Shown piece after piece: positions 42,722 to 64,000 of a stretch of DNA of 64,000 nt (the first letter of the stretch is position 1; the number at the start of each line of letters is the position of its first letter). The DNA lies in the NCBI GenBank assembly GCA_023078555.1, contig CM041198.1:6328924-6392923 (forward strand), written 5' to 3'. The stretch comes from Ulva prolifera. Lineage: Eukaryota; Chlorophyta; Ulvophyceae; Ulvales; Ulvaceae. Made by a program: the position numbers and the translations under genes. The notes under the pieces were generated by a model. It worked only from the letters and a program-made list of their open reading frames with translations. It had not been told where the DNA came from and did no database searches.

Positions 42722-44089
42722 CTACACAGTGGCCTGCTGCCTTGCCCTCTGGCGGTCAACAGCATCATGTGCTTTCTCCATCGCCTTGGATGGAGACAGC
42801 TCAGGATTCTGCCTCATATATATGTCCACAAGCTTGTCCAGCCTCTGCTGATCTATCTGAGCCGAAGCAATCGCAGCAGCGGCAGCAGCTTTCTCGCGCT
42901 CCATTTCCACGAGAGCGGCCGTCTGCCTCTCCAAGGCAGCAACCTTACTCTGCGTTGTCTCCTTCATGACACTCCCAAACATTTTACCCCGCATCTGCTC
43001 ACACTCTTTCGCAGAATCCGCCCGCTGCGATTCAACCTGTGCAGCCAGGCGGCGGTCACGCCCGCTCTCCCGCTTGATCACACCCACCTCACTCTTCCTC
43101 CCCTCGCTACTGCCCCCGGCACTCGCCTTCCGCTTGAGGCTGATCGGTTTGGCCACCGCCTCCCGAGCAGCCTTCCGCGTGAGGTGGCGTGCCCTGCGCT
43201 CATTGTACTCATCAGACCCTACGCCGGTCGGGTTCACCAAACCCTGGCCTTCCATGGAGGAGTCCCATGAAGACTCCGCCTCGAGCACGGGTGGGGGGGG
43301 CACCTCCATGGCATCGTCCGTATCCGATGCGATAGCAAAGGCAATGGCTGCAGATGCAGCAACTGCACTCTGGCGCCGTGGCGCCTTGCTACTCTTGCAG
43401 ACATCTGCAACCACTACAGTCTCACCCTGATCATCCTCCTCAGTCGCTCCCGCCGGTGCGCGCGAAAGGCCAACGAGGGCCGCCGCAGCACCCCCCTTTG
43501 TAGGCTGATCAGGCCCCTGGCCACCATGAGGCCCACCCTCGCCCCCAGACCCACCCCCGGCCCCGGCGCCCCCTGCTCTGGGTGGGGTCAGCGTGGTGCT
43601 GCTGTGGCATTCATCGAACCGTGAGCTCAGGCGCCACTGATTGTGGAAGCGGGAGAACAAATGCCACCCCTGCTCGGTGGCCTCCGTGATTGCATCATTG
43701 GCACTCTTGGGAAGAGCTTCATCCCCAGAAAGGCCGGTCTGACCCTTCGACATGCTGGCCGTGACCTGATACTTGGCCTTCACCGCACGGTACTTCGACA
43801 TCCACCTCTTCCAGACGTTCTTCACCGCAGGGCCGTCCATGTACTTACTTTCTTTGTATGGTTTCACAGCGTTCTTGGCACACGTTGCGTTGTGCCTGTC
43901 CATCTCAGCAATGAGCGGTGCCACGGTCTCGACATAGTCTTTCGAGACCTTCTCAAACAAGACCGCCGACTTGCCCTCGGCCATGACACCGTCCCGGAGA
44001 CCACCGATCGGAGGATATCGCAAGAAACTATCCAACAGAACCTCTTCCTGCTCACGAGAGAGGTGTCCCTTGCTGGTAGACGCAGACAT
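42722..44089 (-). CDS. Harbinger Myb/SANT-like accessory protein
   Basis: In PIF/Harbinger elements a second, Myb-like protein helps bring the transposase to the DNA ends and into the nucleus. This 455-residue frame fits. Residues 1-110 form a Trp-containing tri-helix region (SREQEEVLLDSFLRYPP … VKNVWKRWMSKYRAVKAKY), then comes a Gly/Ala-rich linker, basic clusters (KPISLKRKASAG), and a C-terminal helical stretch of about 100 residues rich in Glu, Gln and Ala that looks like a coiled coil. I chose the Met at 44089 (MSASTSKGH); the frame stays open to 44323 but enters the subterminal repeats. No break is seen. Confidence 0.85.
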   Translation of the reverse strand: MSASTSKGHLSREQEEVLLDSFLRYPPIGGLRDGVMAEGKSAVLFEKVSKDYVETVAPLIAEMDRHNATCAKNAVKPYKESKYMDGPAVKNVWKRWMSKYRAVKAKYQVTASMSKGQTGLSGDEALPKSANDAITEATEQGWHLFSRFHNQWRLSSRFDECHSSTTLTPPRAGGAGAGGGSGGEGGPHGGQGPDQPTKGGAAAALVGLSRAPAGATEEDDQGETVVVADVCKSSKAPRRQSAVAASAAIAFAIASDTDDAMEVPPPPVLEAESSWDSSMEGQGLVNPTGVGSDEYNERRARHLTRKAAREAVAKPISLKRKASAGGSSEGRKSEVGVIKRESGRDRRLAAQVESQRADSAKECEQMRGKMFGSVMKETTQSKVAALERQTAALVEMEREKAAAAAAIASAQIDQQRLDKLVDIYMRQNPELSPSKAMEKAHDAVDRQRARQQATV

Positions 44090-44285
44090 GATGATAATCG
44101 GAAACAGACAGTCAAAAGAACGATCGGAGACGACGAGCAGAAGTTTATAATACTTAATAAAGAATTTAGGAACAATATAAATTAGCTTGGCCATGGTCAG
44201 AGCCCGTTGTGACGAACTCTTGAGGGCATGCGTCCTAGCTCGCGACCTCGTCCGCGTCCGCCGACATGCGTCCAGGCAATGTATA

Positions 44286-44303
44286 CCCCCCCCCCCGGGG
44301 GGG
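44286..44303. repeat. C11-G7 run near the right Harbinger end
   Basis: Eleven C followed directly by seven G, able to fold back on itself. Confidence 0.9.
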
Positions 44304-44492
44304 TCACATACCCCACCGGACACATTCGTGGGTCACATCACGCATCAGTAAATAACTTTTAAACGACATCAAATTTGGACAAACGGCCGGTCCAGAAGTA
44401 CTTAAATGATGTTTATATGTATAGTTCATGCTTCGTTCAGGCCTTTTGCAACTTTTTTATTTACCGAGGTCAGCCCACTGAACACGGCTTAA

Positions 44493-46259
44493 TGAGGAAT
44501 CAGCCACAGCATCTGCCTCATCAGTCGCAAGAGGACACAATCGCAGTGCAAGAGAAAAGGCTATCGAAAACAGCAACAGAGATCGGGTGGTTGCATGCGT
44601 TGTGGTGGATGGCCTGAGTTTCTGGGCCAGCACCTGAGTTCAGCTGACCAGCCATCTCGCGATCGTAGACCAAGGCATGCGCCTCGGAAGACGTCAACAA
44701 CGAGAAATATATCAGTGCTATCTCACAGACCTGATGAAACGACTCGCCGTGCAGTGTATAGAGCTGCCTTCAACGCAGTTTGGTTGCGCAGATCTGCCAC
44801 TGAACGCTCGGCCAGCCCCACGTTGGCGCTTGTAGCGGATACAGCTGCCAAACAACAGCATCATTACAGTTCAATTATTTGCTGCAGTGTGAAGCTGTAT
44901 GCAGCTGTGCATGCCCACGCGAAAAGCTGCCGCAAGGAGGGATCAAGTTCGCGACGTTTCAACGGAACCTATGGTAAAAAAGATATGTACGCCGTTGGTG
45001 CTCTCTCTTGTATCACAAACTCTGCTTACATGATCAACGCTTCACTTGGGCGAGGCCGTGTAACATTCCTGCAGCTGTGTGCCGGCGTTCCGCAAAACTA
45101 ATCGTCACAACGTGGCAATCATCATGCATGCTTGGCTGGACAGTACTGGTTAATTATAACATAATTATAACATACGTGACGCGGGGCTGACGCGCGAAGC
45201 GGTGTCAACCTGGCGGACAGCCAACGCCTCCAGGACAGCGAGTCAATGTCAATGGGACAATATATTCAGCCTAGTATCTATTGCTGCTGACATCAAATAG
45301 TTCCGGTCGTCAGTGCTCTCACTTGCGCACGATTGCACTGCGATAAGTTGCCTGGGGTGATGGAGGGTGGCCCAGTGGTTGTGGACGGTGGCCTTGACTC
45401 CAGAGCATGCATAGCGCAGTGCGTGGCACAGCCAAGTTTGGGCGTGAGATGTTTCACATGACGCTATCGCCGCGTCCGTGGTTCCCATGTCATGGCAATG
45501 CGTCGTGTGACGCTACAACACCCGGGTCGGGGAAATACATCTGTGGCTCGTACACAAATCAGAAGAAGGTCCGGTTAGCGGCAAAACAATAAGAGTAGCT
45601 CTGCTATTCTCTATACATAGTTGCTTTGGCGAACCGCACTTCCGTGGAAGTCGCCACCCTGCTACAACCCTCCACCACCACAGCCACTGACAGCGCCACA
45701 TTTGTCAATGCTACTAGTGACTCCATGCTTGGTGCCACCGAGTACGACAGTGTCGTAGGCCCGAATCAAGCCTGCTGTTGATTGGGATGACATTCTGTTG
45801 TGGAAATTTGTGCTCTCCCATTCACTTCTCCCGTTCATAATCACAGCTTGCAGTCGGCGTAGCGATTGGAGGCAGTGCTGATATCTCGAGAGCTCTCAGT
45901 AGTGCTCAGGACAGCCGCTGGAGCGTACCTGCCCACCGCGTCAATGGTGCACGAAGCTCTTCAGAACTGACAATTGTGAAGCGGCTTTCTGAGGATTGAG
46001 CGCTCGTGCAGCGCTGGGTCTCAATTCATCCCGTCCACTGGCATTCGTGCATCCAGGTTTTCATGGTGCGAAGAGTCAACATCCACGGGGCCTCTCCAAC
46101 AGCATGATCAATGTCCCGCAGTGTACTGCATCAGTTCCTATCTTGGGCTGTCCCATTTAATGCATTCAACAGTTGCCAGCGCACTGTGGCTGAACGCGAT
46201 CACGTTCCCGGAACGCCTACTTCTGCGAAGAGGCCATGCCGAGCATTACATGCCTACTA
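44493..46259. other. Stretch without a supported gene
   Basis: Frames at 44595-45101 and 45407-45592 have no domain or bias. The segment 45671-45722 is an inverted copy of 37331-37380. Confidence 0.4.
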
Positions 46260-46262
46260 GCC

Positions 46263-46398
46263 GGCCTGGAGGACGCGATCCTGCCGGACTGAGTTGTGAG
46301 TGCGGTTGTAGTGTTCGTGTGTGTGTGAGTGTATGTTGCAGTTGATTCGGATGAGATTCGGTTTCAGTGTTTGTTTTCTCCCGTTCACTCTTTTGTAA
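46263..46398 (+). mobile_element. LINE-A tail, plus strand
   Basis: The last codons (GGACGCGATCCTGCCGGACTGA) and complete 3' UTR, ending CTCTTTTGTAA. Nearly identical to the copy at 21149-21437. GCCTACTAG precedes it and recurs near 46560, which is a weak candidate for a target repeat. Confidence 0.85.
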
Positions 46399-47370
46399 TA
46401 TATTGGCTGTACACATGCTTGCCTGCGTGCAGCTGCGCGCAGCTGCGCGCAACTTTTCTTCTGCTGCCACACTTTTGTAAGACGTCTCCATGTCGGCAAA
46501 GTGGGTGCCACCACTGCCGACTCGGCGGTGCCCACTTGGTCGTGTTGCGTTGCGTTGCAGCGCCTACTAGTACGCACTGTGGTACCTGCAAATCGGACAC
46601 TCCGACTATATTCAGGTTCACGAAGGCGATATCATCAGATTTTGGTTGTGACGGAATGTCGGAACACCGATGACAGGATGTGTACATGTCATGAAGCTTG
46701 TGTACACCTGCGTTCCAAAAGAAGCACCTTGTTGAACGCGAATGCTACAGATCTTCGATTAAGCTCGCGATTGTGCACATGTCGCAAAAGGGACCGATGC
46801 ATCGCAATGGCTGCCATGTTTTGCCATGTGATCTTGATTGTTTGCTATGTTACCTAGGTAACATGCAAGCTTGCATACATTACATACATTCCATTTATCT
46901 TCTGCGACAATTACACAGCCACATTGCATGACCCGTAGCCGTGCCTGTGCATGTCTGTCATGACAGCGGGAGCTCAGTGAACACGATTACAGTGTGGGGA
47001 GTGACCAGCCAGGATATCACGATGGTAATGGATATCACACCTGTCATGACAGCGGGAGCTCAGTGAACACGATAGTGTTCACCTGCTACAGTCTACCTAT
47101 ATGCAATCAAATACCCAACTGCCATGACCCTTCGCACAGACCTAATCAGACCTATGCATGCACATGCATGCCATGCACACAGTGCACTGGACTACACAAC
47201 AACTTCTCACGACAATGTCCCAGCGGTGCTGTTGGCATCTGCAACTTGTCTTGGTCACTCACACATGACCCCTATGCTCTGGCGACACTCCATGCCGCAA
47301 GCCACATCACAAGCTGACAGATTGAAGACAAAGCCATGTGCATGGTGCAGTCTGTCTTACATATGCATGT
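46399..47370. other. Stretch without a supported gene; contains a 32-bp direct repeat
   Basis: An exact repeat starting TGTCATGACAGCGGGAGC lies at about 46957-46988 and 47042-47073, 85 bp apart. A GGTGCCACCACTGCCGA… inverted repeat lies at 46498-46536. No gene was recognised. Confidence 0.5.
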
Positions 47371-47567
47371 GTTACAAGGACAAAGCAGGCAAGGCAGGTA
47401 TAGTATAGCACTGCGAGCAACAGCCAGGGGAACCGCACACCACGCAACAAGCCCACGCAGCGCGCATCAACACACCCACACACCCACGCAACGGCCACAG
47501 CCACACAGCCCCCCGCACGATTACACCCACCCAGCAACACACACCGTGTGTGACAAGCCTCCCACCT
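47371..47567 (-). mobile_element. LINE-B tail, minus strand
   Basis: TACAAGGACAAAGCAGGCAA … C/A-rich complement of the 3' UTR. Flanked by near-identical CTTACATATGCATGTGT (47354-47370) and CTTACATATATGTGTG (47568-47583). Confidence 0.75.
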
Positions 47568-47899
47568 CTTACATATATGTGTGACATGGCCTGCATGCAG
47601 TACCAGTAGAACCTGGCATGCAGCACAAGTCAACAGGTCTTGGGCTTTGCACGCGGCATATGCATGTGCTTATGCCCATCGTGGTCCAGAGGCAGTCATT
47701 TTGCAGAAGTTCATGTGCTGCCTGTGGAGCATAGTCAAATCAATCTTCTACACATCTTGGGGGCCTCCAAGCTTGGGGTGCCCCGAGTGCGGCCGACTCC
47801 AGTGCCAATGTCTGTGCAGAGAATGCTCCACAGTGTGAGTGTGCTGGCTGTGCTGTGCCTCCGAGTCCCTGCTGTGCACGCTGCAGCCCAGGGTTCGAC

Positions 47900-48342
47900 G
47901 CACTCGGGCGAGCGCCGGCACATCAGCTTGAAAGCAGTGGAAGACCCTGGTGTTCATGGCGATGGAGGCAGCCGCATGAACACAAACTCCTTCGATGTTT
48001 CGAAGCAATGGCAGCTCAAGCTAGAGGATGAAGCAGCAGAGTCAGCACCAGAGCTCGGCCATGGCCGCAAGGCCAAGGCGACACAGGAGCGCCTCGGCCA
48101 AGAGGGGGCCCTGTCCGGGGGTAGCACCCTGTCCGTGATGCATGTCGACGATGTGAATGTGCTGGAGCTGGCTGGTGAGCCTCACGCAGGTGGACCCGCG
48201 CTCGGTGATGTTGATGCTTCGGAGTATGAAAAAGCTTGGCTGGACTACGACGCGATAGTGTATGGAGCTGGCGTCGTGGGCGAGAACGTTGGACTTGATG
48301 AACACGCCGGGGAGGGCGGGAAACCGCGGGCTCTACAGCATA
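47900..48342 (-). CDS. Putative exons of an unknown minus-strand gene
   Basis: On the minus strand two open stretches, about 48335-48050 and 48000-47900, end codons mostly in C (for example TTC ATC AAG TCC AAC GTT CTC GCC CAC GAC), as expected of a green-algal gene. The overlapping plus-strand frame is less biased. The peptide (SSIHYRVVVQPSFFILRSIN and following) suggests beta-strands. No family, start or stop is identified. Exon borders are approximate: CGA/GTGCGT near 47910 is a possible donor. Confidence 0.35.
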
Positions 48343-48664
48343 ATCGAGGGCCACATGGCAGAAGGTGTGCGCCACATGCATCTTCCTGAACAGGTACTGC
48401 GAGGCAGTCCTCCTGTCCTGTCCCAGCCTGGTGTTGCCATACGTAGTACTGCTCTGCTTACACCTGTGCATATGATGGCACGTGCGTGCACATTCCAAGT
48501 AGTGGCCATTGGCGATGACTCATCGCTTGCAGAATGGGTGTACATGCCACGCATGTGACTGGAGATTTACAAAATTGCATTCAACTGTGCGCATCGGACA
48601 CAGCGCATGCATGTGCGTGTGCAATGGCGCCCGTCACGCACCGCAACGTTGGCCCGCTTCGCAG

Positions 48665-61900
<13,236 letters not shown>

Positions 61901-62277
61901 CCTAGGCGCTGCGTGCATGTCATGTCTGTGTGTATGTATGGGAGTCCCGTACGCTATTCCTGAGTCTGCCATACTTACATGTACATACTCGCTTCAGTGC
62001 GCTTAGGATGATGGTGCGAGCTCTCCGCAGAGCTCTGCACGCGGTGTTGCACATGCACGCATTGTGAGTATGTACGTGCAAAGCATGATTAGTCATGAGA
62101 TCTGTACGGGGCAGCCTTGGTTCTTGTGCAGAGTTCATACCATCTGTAATATCCACAGCATCTATGCCATGTGCAGTTTCACAACATTGTGCCTGTCAGA
62201 TGAGGGACTGCATGTAGAGCACTCCTGAGGGGCCACCTAGTTTCAAGCCCAAGTCGAAAGAGTGTAAAATTTCAGCT
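61901..62277. other. Downstream region of the Cys-rich gene
   Basis: No gene. A TGTAA, the green-algal type of polyadenylation signal, occurs near 62145, about 240 bp past the stop at 61900. Confidence 0.4.
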
Positions 62278-62379
62278 AAGTGTTGGGTCATCGGGCCAGA
62301 TCACATAGAACGTTTCCGAATATCCAGCTCTACTTTTGGGGCTTCATCCCTGAAAATGCGGCAAAGCGACCCAACATTG
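62278..62379 (+). mobile_element. hAT-like MITE, copy 4
   Basis: TGTTGGGTCATCGGG … GCAAAGCGACCCAACATTG matches the family over its whole length. The outermost bases have drifted and no clear 8-bp duplication remains. Confidence 0.75.
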
Positions 62380-62654
62380 CTGCAGGATGATGTTCAGGCC
62401 GCCCGTGTTGTGGCAAGGTGAGCCAGCAAATTGAATATCTGTGTCTAAGCTCAGCTTCTTGTACTCCGCTGCCTGCCGTGACAACTCCCGAAAAGATCAC
62501 TTAGCGTGGAAATCACAATAATGTCTTCAACTTTCCGAAGTGGGCCTTAACTAAACCGTATGCATGCTGGGCCGACTTTCATTGAAACTGCCATCGTACC
62601 ATATGGTACGATATGTATCTTTGTGCGGTGTATGTAATCCAGTCAGTATACGGA

Positions 62655-62760
62655 AAAGCCGTATCACAAAGAGAGGACATTGCCAGTTCCGAAATAAAGG
62701 GACCACACACCGCTGGGGCATAGCACCTGAAAATCCCACAATCACATGTGCTGTGTTGGT
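62655..62760 (-). repeat. Diverged SINE body, minus strand
   Basis: GCCGTATCAC … GGACATTGCCAGTTCCG … GGGACCACACACCGC … GGGGCATAGCACCTGAAA follows the block order of the SINE at 13158-13290. Confidence 0.55.
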
Positions 62761-63589
62761 GAGCATTCTCTAGAGCTCGAGCTGCTCCCTATGTTCGCCA
62801 AGCCGCCCAACTTGGATTTGAAGTAGCTGCCTCCTTCCAACAACGTCACAGCAAGCACGTCGACGTCGATGGCCCATCGGCGGGTATCACGTCCGATGGA
62901 GGCTTGATGCCGCGCATATGCATGTTCGTGCTGCCGATAGCCGATGTAACACGACACGTGCATTGTGTATACAACTTATCTGTTCATGCCGTCAGGATTC
63001 TGATGGTGTTTGTGGTTTCCATTCGAGCGGGCCGCAGCTCTCAGCGCGCCCAGCAACGGCAGCCTCGGACGTGCCTCTATAGAAATTTCGCCAAGGCTCG
63101 AAACGCTCGATGCGCACGTCATGAAACTCCAGCACTTACATCACTCTGTTGTATCGATGATCTGAGTTCGTGACCCTGGAGTACTTGTTTACAACTCCAG
63201 CTACAGCAGCTACAGCGGCAACAGCAGAGCGTACAGTACGCTGCGTACCGCTCCCGTATCCAGAGTCCATCAGCTTCCCAAATCGAGATCCGACCCCAAG
63301 ACCCGCACCGAATCGTTTGACTTTGCGGGCAGCGCTCGGAAGTTGAGCACTCGTGCTGCGCCATCGCACTCGGGAGCGGCAGCTGCACTGAACCACCGTG
63401 CAGCTCGTGGATTTGAGCGTATCCCCATAACTATGGTGCGGCTAACAACTTTTTCAACTAACAATGAACTCTCAGAGAGTAACTCTCAGGGACTCACGAA
63501 GTGCTTCTGCCGCTGGCGGCAACTGAAGGTACCTGCACGCCCACGTTGCCAAGCAGCCTTGCGCCAGGCATCAGGTCATTCTGATCCAC

Positions 63590-63626
63590 ATTCCGGTATT
63601 TGTCTTCTCCCGTCACTCTTTTGTAA
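63590..63626 (+). repeat. Very short LINE-A tail
   Basis: TTTGTCTTCTCCCGTCACTC followed by TTTTGTAA is the last ~35 bp of the LINE-A 3' UTR. Confidence 0.6.
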
Positions 63627-64000
63627 GAATCCATGACAAAAAAAACAAAACAAACACAGAAGAAGCGGCTTCTCTGATACCTCAGGAAGCCTGCGTACGG
63701 GAGAATATGTTGGCCAAGTCTTCAGGGCAAAGTGTGCGGTAGCGGTGCCTATCACTTCACGTGTATGGAAGTGCCGATAGATCATCATTGGATCACTGCG
63801 CCTCTCGTCGTCGATCATCTAGCGCAGCTGCGCACGTCATCTGTGCGCGCTTGGCAGCTCAAGTGCGTTACTGCAGCTTCGGACATCGCTTCGACGACAA
63901 AGCCATGCCAAACGTCAAAAACCATCTACTCTTCGGTATTTTGATGTTGGAGCGCTGACTCAAGCCTGCGCATCCCCATGAGGGCTATCTGCACGTCTCC

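Larger units (their letters stand above)
40955..44489. mobile_element. PIF/Harbinger DNA transposon, complete
   Basis: A 3535-bp element. Its ends are GGCCGTGTTCAGTGG at 40955 and, inverted, CCACTGAACACGGCT up to 44489. TAA flanks both sides (40952-40954, 44490-44492), the 3-bp TWA-type duplication of this superfamily. Subterminal inverted blocks (GGACGCATGG…GGCGGACGCGG, GATGTGACC) extend the homology. The left end repeats the terminal motif at 41030-41045. Both genes expected of the superfamily are present and convergent, so the element may be autonomous. Confidence 0.93.
62380..64000. other. Stretch without a supported gene
   Basis: Only a SINE fragment (62655-62760) and a short LINE-A tail (63590-63626) were recognised. 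Confidence 0.4.

Noticed and set aside
47640-48389. A plus-strand secreted protein with signal-like MLHSVSVLAVLCLRVPAVHA
   Set aside because: The overlapping minus-strand frames end codons mostly in C, as other exons here do. The plus frame is less biased and no in-phase donor to 48665 was found.

Overview
The window is nuclear DNA of a eukaryote, most likely a green alga (Chlorophyta). I infer this from four things. GT-AG introns have donors of the GTGAGT/GTGCGT type. Coding exons are rich in C or G at third positions. Retroelements end at TGTAA, the known green-algal polyadenylation signal. Host proteins include secreted ones with Cys-rich modules and long Pro-rich tails like algal wall or matrix proteins. 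No species can be named from the sequence alone. There is no operon structure, and no rRNA, CRISPR or free tRNA gene was seen.

Host genes are few. The best is on the minus strand at 28417-25117: four exons join in frame into a 601-residue secreted protein with twelve CG-x4-CC modules and a Pro-rich tail. A second member lies on the plus strand at 48665-61900. Its last intron of about 10.3 kb seems to have been swollen by a 1.1-kb GT microsatellite and nested transposons. Weaker exon-like stretches lie on the minus strand at 5.3, 9.5, 11.4-12.8 and 47.9-48.3 kb.

Most of the rest is mobile DNA. From 0.8 to 15.9 kb there are non-LTR retrotransposon tails, a tRNA-derived SINE, an 88-bp minisatellite and small hAT-like MITEs. 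At 16109-20781 sits an intact Copia element (Copia-1) inside a LINE tail. From 21.1 to 24.4 kb there are LINE ends, one inside a SINE. From 32 to 40 kb is a LINE-rich zone with LINEs inside LINEs and a 2.65-kb LINE copy carrying a restriction-like endonuclease region. At 40955-44489 lies a complete PIF/Harbinger element with convergent transposase and Myb-like genes. At 52721-60592 a TIR element with an 8-bp target duplication carries a second intact Copia (Copia-2, 53144-59713) with LTRs that look identical.

I name the two non-LTR families LINE-A (tail ends CTCTTTTGTAA) and LINE-B (tail ends TTTGTCCTTGTAA, usually next to a CACA target) for convenience. Both encode related C-terminal regions. 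Target duplications fix the order of many insertions: LINE-B inside LINE-A, LINE-A inside a SINE, Copia-1 inside LINE-B, and Copia-2 inside the TIR element that lies in the proposed host intron.
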